A DNA stretch of 64,000 bases from Planotetraspora thailandica (lineage in GTDB: Bacteria; Actinomycetota; Actinomycetes; Streptosporangiales; Streptosporangiaceae): positions 35,925 to 99,924 of the forward strand of contig NZ_BOOR01000045.1 in assembly GCF_016863335.1 (NCBI RefSeq), written 5' to 3'. This document shows, in pieces, positions 7,252 to 15,640 of this stretch (position 1 is the first letter of the stretch; each line of letters begins with the position of its first letter). The position numbers and the translations under genes were made by a program. A model generated the notes under the pieces. It searched no databases. It saw only the letters and a list, made by a program, of their open reading frames with translations, and was not told where the DNA came from.

Positions 7252-10200
7252 TTGCGCACCTGGAGAGGACCGGAACCGCGGCCATGGCCGCGGGTACGCG
7301 CCGGCGGCCGTCATGTCGCCCTCCTCGTCACCGTTTTACTCGCCGTGCTGACACTCGGCGCGGCGCCCTCGTCCGCCGCCACGTCAGCCGCCACGCCACC
7401 CGCCGCCGGTCAGAGTGCGTCCGGCAGCACGTCAGGCAGCACGGCGGAGCAGCCGCAACCGTTATGTGACGCGCCGGCCGAAGGCCGGTTCAGCTGCTTC
7501 GCGCTGCGCCGTCCCCGCCCGGCGGGGCAGTCGCAGAAGCGGGTGAGCGCGGCGGTCGCGCCCGACGGCTACGGCCCCGCCGACCTGATCGGCGCCTACC
7601 GGCTGCCCGCCGACGGCGGCGCCGGCCAGACCGTCGCCATCGTCGACGCCTTCGACGCGCCGACCGCCGAAGCCGACCTCGCCGTCTACCGTGCGCAGTA
7701 CGGCCTGCCGCCGTGCACGACCGCGAACGGGTGTTTCCGCAAGGTCGACCAGCGCGGCGGCACCGACTACCCGGTGCCCGACGGCGGGTGGGCCGGTGAG
7801 ATCGCGCTCGACCTCGACATGGTCTCGGCCGTCGCGCCCCGGGCGGACATCCTGCTCGTCGAGGCCGACTCGAACTACCCCGACGACCTCGGCGCGGCCG
7901 TTGACCAGGCGGTCGCGATGGGCGCCAAGTTCGTCTCCAACTCCTACGGCACCGACCGCGAATACCCGGACGACGCCACCCTCGACGTGCACTACAACCA
8001 CCCCGGGGTCGCGATCGTCGCCTCCTCCGGCGACTACGGCTACGGCGTCTCCTATCCGGCGGCCTCGCCGTACGTCACGGCGGTGGGCGGCACGTCCCTG
8101 GTCCGCGACTCCAGCGCACGAGGCTGGTCGGAGACCGTGTGGAACTCGTCCTGGCTCTCGTCGGGCGAGGAGCGCTGGGGCGCCGCGGGTTCTGGCTGCT
8201 CCGTCTACGGCGCCAAGCCCGGCTTCCAGTCCGACCCGGGCTGCCCCGGGCGCACCGTCGCCGACGTGTCCGCCGTGGCCGACCCGGTCACGGGCGTGGC
8301 GGTCTACAACAGCTACTCCGACACCGGGTGGAGCGTGTACGGCGGCACCAGCGCGTCCTCGCCCATCATCGCCGGCGTCTACGCGATCGCCGGAACCCCG
8401 GTGCAGGGCACCGACGCCAACTCCTACGTGTACGCCAACCGTGGCGGGCTCAACGACGTCGTCTCGGGTGACAACGCGAGCTGCCCCGCGGGGCTCTGCG
8501 GCTTCGGCACGACGCCGTCGTGCGATCCCTCCTACCTGTGCGTGGCGGGCGCGGGCTACGACGGCCCGACCGGGCTCGGCACCCCCAGCGGAGTCGCGTC
8601 CTTCCGGGGCGGCCCGCACGGCACGATCGCCGGCACGGTGACCGACGCCACCACCAAGGCGCCCATCCCGGGTGCTCTGGTGTCGTTCGGCGCGTATTCC
8701 GCGACGTCGGGACCCGACGGCGGCTACCGCCTGTCGATCCCCGCGGGCGACTACACGGGCACCGTCGGCGCGTACGGCTACAAGCAGGCGTCCATCGAGA
8801 AAGCCACTCTCGGCGACGGGGCGACCCTCACCCGTGACGTGGCGCTCGAACCCCTTCCGTCGCAGACCGTCTCCGGCACGGTCACCGACGGTGGCGGCCA
8901 CGGATGGCCGATGTACGCCAAGGTCGGCGTCGCCGGAGTGCCGGGAGCCCCCGTCTGGACCGACCCGGTGACCGGCGTCTACCGCGTGAAGCTCCCGCAG
9001 GGCGTCACCTACGCCCTCACCGTCACGGCCGCCTACCCCGGCTACCTGCCCGCGACGGCGAGCGTGACCGTGGGGACCAAGCCGGTGACGGCGAACGTCG
9101 CGATCCCCGTGGACGCGCAGAAGGCGTCCGCGCCGGGGTACACGCTGACCTACCACGGCGGAGGCGTGCAGCCCTTCGACGACCGCTCGGCGCCCGCCGG
9201 GTGGACCGTGAAGAACAACAACGACAACGGCGGATGGCAGTTCGACGACCCGCTCGGCAGGGGGAACCAGACCGGCGGCGGAGGCGGATTCGCCATCGTC
9301 GACGACTTCCACCTCGGCTGGGCCCAGGTCGACACCGAGCTGCGCAGCCCCTCCTACGACCTGTCGAAGGAGAAGGACCCGGTCGTCGAGTTCGAGACGC
9401 ATTTCCCGCCCTTCCAGCGGCTCGACACCCCCAAGGCGGACGTGGACGTCAGCACCGACGGCGGCTCCACCTGGACCACGGTGTGGACCGCACCCGACAC
9501 CGTGAACGGGCCGGCACACGAGTCGGTCTCCCTCAAGGCATACGCGGGCAGGAGCGACGTGCGGCTGCGGTTCCACTACGCGGGCGGCCTCGGCAACATC
9601 TGGGAGGTCGACAAGGTCGCCGTCGGCACCCGCACGTTCGCGCCCGCGCCGGGCGGTTTGGTCGTCGGCCAGGTGACCGACGCGAACACCGGGGCCGGCG
9701 TGGTCGGCGCCACCGTGTCAGGCGGATCACCGGGGGAGCGCGCGATCAGCGTGCCGACCCCCGACGACCTCACCCTGGGCGACGGCCTCTACTGGCTCTT
9801 CTCGCCGAAGGGAGAGCGGAAGATCACGGCGGAGAAGGCCGCCTTCCACTACCCGGCCCTGACCGAGCACGTGAAGGTCTCCGGCGGCGTCACCCGGGCC
9901 GACTTCGCCCTGAAGGCGGGCAGGCTCGCGGTCGCGCCGGCGGCACTGGACGCCCCGGTCACCTGGGGGAGCAGCCGTACGCTCACGTTCACCGTCCGCA
10001 ACACCGGTGCGGGGCCCGCCACGTTCAGGCTCGGTGAACGACCCGGTTCCGCCCAGCCGGAGGCGGGGGCGTCCGCCCCGGTCAACCGGGTGAAGGTGCC
10101 GAAGGAGCAGGCCACCGCCGACGGCGGCACCGGAGCCCCGGTGCCCGGCGCGCGCAGCACACAGCCCGCCGGCACGGCCTGGCGCCCGGTCGCCGACCTG

Positions 10201-11520
10201 CCCGTGCAGGGCACCGGCATGGTCGCCGGCGCTTACAACGGCAAGCTGTACGCCGGGCTCGGAAACACCGGGCAGGGCACCACCTTCTCCAACTCTTTCA
10301 GCTCCTATGACCCGGCCACGGACTCGTGGACCACGCTGACCAGCCCCTGGTACCGGCGGTGGGCGGCCGCGGGAGCGTTCGTCGACGGACGCTTCTACGT
10401 GACGTCGGGCCGCGACAGCATGGGCGGCACCGTCGCCGCCACGGAGGCCTACGACCCGAAGGCCGACTCCTGGCAGACGCTCGCGCCGAACCCCGAACCG
10501 TACGGCTCCTCCGGCGTCGCCACGCTGGACGGCAAGTTGTATCTGGTCGGGGGTTGCCGCCAGGGCGACTTCGGATCCGAGAATTGCAACAACAACACCG
10601 TCATGGTCTACGACCCGGCGGCCGACCACTGGTCCAAGGCCGCGCCGTACCCTGCGGGCGCCGCCTACCTGTCGTGCGGCGGCATCGACGGCAAGGTCTA
10701 CTGCGCGGGCGGCATCGCGACGACCGCGGGCTACGCCTACGACCCGGCCGCGAACTCCTGGTCGCCGATCGCCGGCATGCCGCTGGACCTCATGGGCTCG
10801 GCCTACGCCGTGGCCAACGGGCGACTCCTCGTCTCCACCGGCTACAGCTACGGGCTCGGCGCCGACACCAATGAGGGATTCGCCTACGATCCGGCGGCCG
10901 ACGCGTGGAGCCCACTGCCCAACGCCGGCGTGACCGTCTCGGGCGCGGCAGGAGCACCCGGGTTCTACCTGGTCGGCGGCACCGACCCCGCCACCGGACA
11001 GCCGTCCACCCGCGTGGAGACGCTGCCCGGCTATGACCGGCCGTACGCCGACGTGCCGTGGTTGTCGGCGCGAGCGGGCACGACCCGCCTCGCGCCCGGC
11101 AAGAGCACCACCGTCACGGTGACACTCGACGCCGACCCCCGGACCACCTCGATGCTCACGGACTACACGGCGGCCGTGACCGTCGCGGGCGACACCCCCT
11201 ACACGTCGCAGGCGGTGCCGGTGACGATGCGGGTGCGGCCTCCCGCGTCCTGGGGCCGGCTCTCCGGGACGGTCCGCGAGACCGGCGGGCGGGCCGTCGC
11301 CGGTGCGACGGTCACGCTGCAGACGGAGCGCGGCACACACACCGTGACACACACCGTGACGACGGGCGCCGACGGCGGCTACGAGATCTGGCTCGCCCAC
11401 GCAGGAGACTCCGTACGCGTGACCGTGACGGCGCCGGGCCATCGCGCGGCGACCGGGCTCGTGCGCATAAAGGGAGGTGACACCGCGGTCAGGGACTTCA
11501 CGCTGCAGCCCGCCTCCTGA
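7252..11520 (+). CDS. Secreted multidomain S53 (sedolisin-type) serine peptidase with Kelch repeats
   Basis: A 1422-residue exported protein; the TTG start follows a purine-rich ribosome site (GGAGAGCAGGAGCAGGA). A signal peptide occupies about residues 1-42. The peptidase spans about 105-455, with the sedolisin catalytic Glu183 and Asp187 in GWAGEIALDLD, the oxyanion Asp261 in SSGDYG and the nucleophile Ser367 in YGGTSASSP. Only about 60 residues separate the signal from the peptidase, so the usual large S53 pro-domain is absent. Next come carboxypeptidase-regulatory-like beta-sandwich domains, a segment like that of immune inhibitor A (APAGWTVKNNNDNGGWQFDD), Kelch repeats at about 985-1235 (YDPATDSWTTL and similar), an Ig-like stretch and a final carboxypeptidase-regulatory-like domain. 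A role in extracellular protein or peptide breakdown is inferred. Confidence 0.9.
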   Translation: MRTWRGPEPRPWPRVRAGGRHVALLVTVLLAVLTLGAAPSSAATSAATPPAAGQSASGSTSGSTAEQPQPLCDAPAEGRFSCFALRRPRPAGQSQKRVSAAVAPDGYGPADLIGAYRLPADGGAGQTVAIVDAFDAPTAEADLAVYRAQYGLPPCTTANGCFRKVDQRGGTDYPVPDGGWAGEIALDLDMVSAVAPRADILLVEADSNYPDDLGAAVDQAVAMGAKFVSNSYGTDREYPDDATLDVHYNHPGVAIVASSGDYGYGVSYPAASPYVTAVGGTSLVRDSSARGWSETVWNSSWLSSGEERWGAAGSGCSVYGAKPGFQSDPGCPGRTVADVSAVADPVTGVAVYNSYSDTGWSVYGGTSASSPIIAGVYAIAGTPVQGTDANSYVYANRGGLNDVVSGDNASCPAGLCGFGTTPSCDPSYLCVAGAGYDGPTGLGTPSGVASFRGGPHGTIAGTVTDATTKAPIPGALVSFGAYSATSGPDGGYRLSIPAGDYTGTVGAYGYKQASIEKATLGDGATLTRDVALEPLPSQTVSGTVTDGGGHGWPMYAKVGVAGVPGAPVWTDPVTGVYRVKLPQGVTYALTVTAAYPGYLPATASVTVGTKPVTANVAIPVDAQKASAPGYTLTYHGGGVQPFDDRSAPAGWTVKNNNDNGGWQFDDPLGRGNQTGGGGGFAIVDDFHLGWAQVDTELRSPSYDLSKEKDPVVEFETHFPPFQRLDTPKADVDVSTDGGSTWTTVWTAPDTVNGPAHESVSLKAYAGRSDVRLRFHYAGGLGNIWEVDKVAVGTRTFAPAPGGLVVGQVTDANTGAGVVGATVSGGSPGERAISVPTPDDLTLGDGLYWLFSPKGERKITAEKAAFHYPALTEHVKVSGGVTRADFALKAGRLAVAPAALDAPVTWGSSRTLTFTVRNTGAGPATFRLGERPGSAQPEAGASAPVNRVKVPKEQATADGGTGAPVPGARSTQPAGTAWRPVADLPVQGTGMVAGAYNGKLYAGLGNTGQGTTFSNSFSSYDPATDSWTTLTSPWYRRWAAAGAFVDGRFYVTSGRDSMGGTVAATEAYDPKADSWQTLAPNPEPYGSSGVATLDGKLYLVGGCRQGDFGSENCNNNTVMVYDPAADHWSKAAPYPAGAAYLSCGGIDGKVYCAGGIATTAGYAYDPAANSWSPIAGMPLDLMGSAYAVANGRLLVSTGYSYGLGADTNEGFAYDPAADAWSPLPNAGVTVSGAAGAPGFYLVGGTDPATGQPSTRVETLPGYDRPYADVPWLSARAGTTRLAPGKSTTVTVTLDADPRTTSMLTDYTAAVTVAGDTPYTSQAVPVTMRVRPPASWGRLSGTVRETGGRAVAGATVTLQTERGTHTVTHTVTTGADGGYEIWLAHAGDSVRVTVTAPGHRAATGLVRIKGGDTAVRDFTLQPAS

Positions 11521-11541
11521 CCGCCGCCCTTCGACGACCGT

Positions 11542-11580
11542 CACAGGGTTCGACCAGCACAGGGTTCGACCAACACAGGG
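11542..11580. repeat. 16-bp tandem repeat in a convergent intergenic region
   Basis: CACAGGGTTCGACCAG is followed by a second copy differing only in its last base, then a 7-bp partial copy. It lies between the peptidase stop and the terminator hairpin. Confidence 0.9.
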
Positions 11581-11608
11581 GCCCGGCCGGAACACCTTCC
11601 GGCCGGGC
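11581..11608. terminator. Bidirectional terminator between peptidase and regulator genes
   Basis: A perfect 12-bp stem (11581-11592 with 11597-11608) on a 4-nt loop, between two converging genes. Confidence 0.85.
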
Positions 11609-11630
11609 ACCTCTCCTGATCAGGGCCCGC

Positions 11631-12683
11631 TCAGGCGCGCGCGTCCGGCTCCCACCAGCCGCGGCGCGCGGCCAGCACCCCCGCCTGGAAGCGGCTGCTC
11701 GCGCCCAGCCGGATCATCAGCGCGTGGATGCGCCGCTGCACGGTGCGGTGGCTCATGTCGAGCTGACGGGCGATCGCCTCATCCGGCAGGCCGAGCGCGA
11801 GAAGCGACACGATCCTGCGTTCCTCCTCCGTGAGCGGCGTCTCGTTCGCGCCGGGACTTCGCGGGTTCACGGGGCCGCCGGAGACGCCGTGGGCCTGCGA
11901 CGTCGCGGCATCGTCCGCGGCGACCTGCCCGGCCACGAACGGCATCGCCTGGTGCCACAACATCTCGAACAACGTCGACAGGGCGTCCAGCAGCGAGCAC
12001 GGATGGACCAGGATGCACGAGTCGAGCACCCGGGGCGTGGCCCGCAGGGGGATCAGCCCCATGTCCTCGTCGCCGAGGATCATCTTCATGGGCACGTTGG
12101 CCAGGATCCGCACCTGTTCCCCGGAGGCCACGCTCAGCTCGATCTTCTGCGCCTGACCGGCCAGCCGGAGGGTGTCGCGTTCGTGGATGAAACGCCGGCG
12201 CACGCCGCCGTCCAGCACGTTCGCCATGGAGGAGATCATCTCGCCGTCGATCGCCCTGGCGTACGGCGGAGCGTCGATGCCGCGGATGGCGGTCCTGGCG
12301 CGGCGGAGAAGCTGCTGGCCGGCTCGTGCGACGCCGTCAGGTCCGGAGATCACCTCGATCAGCTCGGCCGCGTCGCGTCCCGATCGGGTGCGATGCCGTT
12401 CGCCCAGGTGGTGGGCCAGCGCCCTGACCCGTTTGATGTCGTGCTCCCGTGCCAGGAGCAGGACCTCGATCGCGCTGTCCGGCGGCAGCGCGGTGTAGCG
12501 CACGGGCCTGCCGCTGACCCGGCAGATCAGGCCCCGATCCTCGAGCCGTCGCAGCACACCGGGGAGCGTCTCCCGGTCGACGGTGGTCAGGTCGGCGAGC
12601 TCGTCGACAGTGTGGGGCGCTCCCTCCACGAGCGCCAGATACGCCTCTTCACACCAGTGGTCGATCCCCAGGACTTCGAGCAC
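11631..12683 (-). CDS. TrmB-type/LuxR-type transcriptional regulator
   Basis: A 350-residue regulator with two DNA-binding modules. The N-terminal winged helix (VLEVLGIDHWCEEAYLALVEGAPHTVDELADLTTVDRETLPGVLRRLEDRGLICR) is of the TrmB type. A C-terminal LuxR-like helix-turn-helix follows (LTEEERRIVSLLALGLPDEAIARQLDMSHRTVQRRIHALMIRLGASSRFQAGVLA). The middle resembles the PLD-like sensor region of TrmB-type proteins. I start it at the GTG at 12683 because GAGAGGTGA lies just upstream; the open frame extends to 12815. This architecture is common in actinomycetes, often near secondary-metabolism or secreted-enzyme genes. The target is unknown; the neighbouring secreted peptidase is a candidate. Confidence 0.85.
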   Translation of the reverse strand: MLEVLGIDHWCEEAYLALVEGAPHTVDELADLTTVDRETLPGVLRRLEDRGLICRVSGRPVRYTALPPDSAIEVLLLAREHDIKRVRALAHHLGERHRTRSGRDAAELIEVISGPDGVARAGQQLLRRARTAIRGIDAPPYARAIDGEMISSMANVLDGGVRRRFIHERDTLRLAGQAQKIELSVASGEQVRILANVPMKMILGDEDMGLIPLRATPRVLDSCILVHPCSLLDALSTLFEMLWHQAMPFVAGQVAADDAATSQAHGVSGGPVNPRSPGANETPLTEEERRIVSLLALGLPDEAIARQLDMSHRTVQRRIHALMIRLGASSRFQAGVLAARRGWWEPDARA

Positions 12684-12902
12684 CGTGTCACCTCTCAAGA
12701 AGCCGCCGTTTGCCGGGCGGTTCCCGCCGATTAACGCAGGATCGTAGAGGAGACGCCAAAGGGCTTTCCGCGTGCCCCGCCCCGATTGGGCGCGCTCCCA
12801 CGCAGTGTGAGTCATCTCATTTGGCGATCTGGGGTGTTATATGGCGGTAACTCCCGTTGCCTGTGCATGCCCCGATGCCGTGCCCCCAAGAAACGGATCC
12901 TC

Positions 12903-13200
12903 GTGGAACAGACGACCGACCTTGGTTCGATCGCGGGAGCGCTGTAACGAAGAACTCCGGTGACCAGGGCGCCTACCGCGCGATGCTCGGCGAGGGCTGG
13001 AAGATCAACGGCGCCGTCAACGGCGGCCTGCTGCTCGCCACCGCCGCCCGCGCGCTCTCAGAGGAACTCATGGGCGAGACCGGGCACGCCGATCCCGTCG
13101 TCGTCAGCGCGCACTATCTGTCGGCCTCCCGGCCCGGCCCGCCGACGCCGGCCGCCTCGTCGCACAGGGCCGGCAACTCGCCGCGGTGCCCCGCAGCTAG
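12903..13200 (+). pseudogene. Acyl-CoA thioesterase-like pseudogene with an internal deletion
   Basis: The frame from about 12917 encodes the start of a 4HBT-type acyl-CoA thioesterase: FDRGSAVTKNSGDQGAYRAMLGEGWKINGAVNGGLLLATAARAL and DPVVVSAHYLSASRPGP. The middle of the protein is missing. From about 13142 a different frame gives ADAGRLVAQGRQLAAVPRS and a TAG at 13198-13200, which is how this family normally ends. Roughly 100 codons remain of an expected 260 or so. The GTG at 12903 reads VEQTTD, a plausible native start but in a third frame, so a second small lesion near the 5' end is likely. The stop overlaps that of the kinase gene on the other strand (CTAG). Confidence 0.7.
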
Positions 13201-14153
13201 ATTCCCGCGGCGCTTTCCGCCTCCTCCCAGGTGGCCTGGGCCGCGGTGCCGCCCGCCGCCCGGGCCGACAGGGAGCCGCACGCCGCCGCGAACCGCAGCG
13301 CGGCGCCCAGCGGCAGCCCCCGCAGGCGGGCCGCCACGAAGCCCGCGTCGAAGCTGTCGCCTGCCCCGACGGTGTCGACGGGGGTGACGGGCACCGCCGG
13401 AGCGTCGATGGCCATGTAGCCGTCCCAGCTCAGCACGCCGTCCTGGCCGCGCTTGACCACCGGAAGGACGCCTCGTGCGGCCAGGTCGCGCGCCGCGTCC
13501 CGCACGTCGCCACCGCCGCTGATCGCCAGCGCTTCGGCCTCGTTGGGGAGCAGCACGTCGGTCTCGGCCAGGACGCCGTCCAGCCCCGCCCACGCGCCTG
13601 ACGGGTCGTCGTTGGTGTCGAGCGAGGTCACCGCCCCGTTCGCGCGGGTCGCCGAGAAGAGGGACGGCAGGTCCGCCGCCAGCCGCGGCTGCAGGAAGAA
13701 CGAGGCCGCGTGCACGTGCCGAGCGGACGCGAGCAGTTTCCGCGGAACGTCGCGCCCCGAGAGGTACGGCAGGCAGCCCGGTGCGGTCAGGATCGCCCGG
13801 TCACCGTGCCGGTCTCCCTGTTCGCCTGCATCCTCGACTACTGGGCCCTCGACGAGCACGACCGTCATGGCGGTCGGCCTCGACGGGTCGATGACGCATG
13901 CCGACACGTCGACGCCCCGGGCCTCCAGCGAGGAGAGCATGAACCGGCCCGCCTCGTCGTCTCCGACCCTGCCCACGAAGGCCGTGCGCAGTCCGAGCCG
14001 TGCCGCGCCGCAGGCCATGATCGCGCCGGAGCCGCCGACCGTGAGCACGCCGGTGTCGACGAGTTCCTCCCGCTGGCCGTACGCGGGGACGCGCGGAACG
14101 CCGGACAGGATCACGTCGGGGTTGGCGTCGCCTATCACGAGGAGGTCATACAT
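13197..14153 (-). CDS. PfkB/ribokinase-family sugar kinase
   Basis: A 318-residue kinase. The PfkB signatures are the N-terminal GDANPDVILSG, the first motif GGSGAIMACGAARLGLRTAFVGRVGDD and the C-terminal ATP/anion-hole motif DTVGAGDSFDAGFVAARL with its catalytic Asp. I chose the ATG at 14153, preceded by GGGAG, over upstream frames. The enzyme would phosphorylate a sugar or sugar acid with ATP in the cytoplasm. It is transcribed away from the alpha-galactosidase/ABC importer operon, with a palindromic operator in the 203-bp gap. It probably acts on a product of that uptake system; the substrate cannot be read from the sequence. Confidence 0.85.
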   Translation of the reverse strand: MYDLLVIGDANPDVILSGVPRVPAYGQREELVDTGVLTVGGSGAIMACGAARLGLRTAFVGRVGDDEAGRFMLSSLEARGVDVSACVIDPSRPTAMTVVLVEGPVVEDAGEQGDRHGDRAILTAPGCLPYLSGRDVPRKLLASARHVHAASFFLQPRLAADLPSLFSATRANGAVTSLDTNDDPSGAWAGLDGVLAETDVLLPNEAEALAISGGGDVRDAARDLAARGVLPVVKRGQDGVLSWDGYMAIDAPAVPVTPVDTVGAGDSFDAGFVAARLRGLPLGAALRFAAACGSLSARAAGGTAAQATWEEAESAAGI

Positions 14154-14181
14154 CGCGCAAAGCTCCCGTTTCATGCGAATT

Positions 14182-14197
14182 AATGCTCGAAAGCATT
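14182..14197. promoter_or_regulatory. Inverted-repeat operator between the kinase and the GH4 operon
   Basis: AATGCT-CGAA-AGCATT, perfect 6-bp arms around a 4-bp centre, lies 29 bp upstream of the kinase start in an AT-rich patch of the divergent promoter region. It probably binds a repressor that responds to the imported sugar. No regulator gene is adjacent. Confidence 0.6.
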
Positions 14198-14356
14198 GCC
14201 AATCGAACGAAAACAAGCAAGTCTTGACCCCAAGTCACGAGGGAGGAGCCCGACCGGGGCGTGTCGCTCCCGCCGCATCGGTGGATGCCTGCCGCGTGGC
14301 CCGCCGTGGTGCCTGAACCACCCGGGTGGCCCCCCCACCTGCAAGGAGCTGACCAA

Positions 14357-15640
14357 TTGAAGATCGTTTTTGTCGGCGCCGGCAGCGTCGTCTTCACGCA
14401 GGGCCTGCTGGCCGACCTGGCGAGCTTCCCCGAGCTCGCCGGCAGCGAGATAGCGCTTCATGACATCTCCACCGAGCGGCTGGCCGTCGCGGAGGCAGGA
14501 GCACGGAGGATCACGGGCGGCGGGCGCACCGGGCTCACCGTCACCGCCCATCTCGACCGGCGCGCGGCGCTGGACGGGGCCGACTTCGTGATCAACATGG
14601 TCCAGGTGGGCATGCTCGCGGCCACCGTCACGGACTTCGCGATCCCTGCGTCGTACGGCCTGCGCCAGACCATCGGCGACACCCTCGGCGTCGGAGGGAT
14701 CTTCAGGGCGCTGCGCACCTTCCCCTTCCTGGACGAGCTGGCCGCCGACATCACCGCGGTATGCCCCGACGCGTGGCTGCTCAACTACACCAACCCGATG
14801 GCCATGAACGTCACCTACCTGTCCCGGCTGCTGCCCCGGGTGGTCGGGTTGTGCCACTCGGTCCACTGGACGATGGACGGCCTGGCCGGCCTGGTCGGCG
14901 TCCCGTACGACGAGGTGGACTACCTGTGCGCGGGCGTCAACCACCAGTCCTGGGTGCTGCGCTTCTCTCATCGCGGGGAGGACCTGTACCCGCGGCTGGA
15001 CGCGGCCATCGAGAAGGACCCCGAGCTGCGGCGGCGGGTGCGGGTCGACATGTACCGCAGGCTCGGTTACTACCCGACCGAGTCGAGCGAGCACTCCGCC
15101 GAATACGTCCCCTGGTACCTCCGGCATGACGGCGAGGTCGAGCGGCTGCGGCTGAAGGCGGGCGAGTACGTCCAGATCAGCGAGGAGAACGTCGCCAGCT
15201 ACGAGCGGGCGCGCGCGGGCGACTTCGACCCCGTCGAGGCCAGCATGGAATACGCGCCGCAGATCATCCACGCCATGGTGACCGGCCGCCCCCGCGTGGT
15301 GTACGGCAACCTGCCCAACCACGGGCTGATCTCCAACCTGCCGCCGGGATTCGCGGTCGAGGTGCCCTGCCTGGTGGACCGGCTCGGCGTGCACCCGACG
15401 GCCGTCGGGGACCTGCCGCCGCAGTGCGCGGCGCTCAACAACGCGTTCGCCTCCGTGGGCGACCTCACCGTCCGCGCCGCCGTCGAAGGGCGGCCCGACC
15501 ACATCCGCCACGCCGCGATGCTCGACCCCAACACCGCGGCGACCCTCACCCTGGACCAGATCTGGGCGCTGTGCGACGACATGGTCCGTGCGCACTCCGA
15601 CCTGCTGCCCGAATCGCTCCGAGAGGAGATGCAGCCATGA
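14357..15640 (+). CDS. Glycoside hydrolase family 4, alpha-galactosidase type
   Basis: A 427-residue GH4 enzyme. These enzymes use NAD and a divalent metal to cleave glycosides by an oxidation-elimination route. The TTG at 14357 is placed after AAGGAG (14343-14348) and gives the canonical N-terminus LKIVFVGAGSVVFTQGLLADL. Also visible are LHDIS (NAD ribose), LNYTNPMAMN and GVNHQSW. The metal-binding motif is C166-H167-S168-V169; within GH4 the CHSV form is associated with alpha-galactosidases, whereas alpha-glucosidases carry CHE-type and phospho-glucosidases CN/CD-type motifs. No signal peptide, so it acts on imported sugar. It heads the importer operon and its stop overlaps the next start (ATGA). 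Confidence 0.9.
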   Translation: MKIVFVGAGSVVFTQGLLADLASFPELAGSEIALHDISTERLAVAEAGARRITGGGRTGLTVTAHLDRRAALDGADFVINMVQVGMLAATVTDFAIPASYGLRQTIGDTLGVGGIFRALRTFPFLDELAADITAVCPDAWLLNYTNPMAMNVTYLSRLLPRVVGLCHSVHWTMDGLAGLVGVPYDEVDYLCAGVNHQSWVLRFSHRGEDLYPRLDAAIEKDPELRRRVRVDMYRRLGYYPTESSEHSAEYVPWYLRHDGEVERLRLKAGEYVQISEENVASYERARAGDFDPVEASMEYAPQIIHAMVTGRPRVVYGNLPNHGLISNLPPGFAVEVPCLVDRLGVHPTAVGDLPPQCAALNNAFASVGDLTVRAAVEGRPDHIRHAAMLDPNTAATLTLDQIWALCDDMVRAHSDLLPESLREEMQP

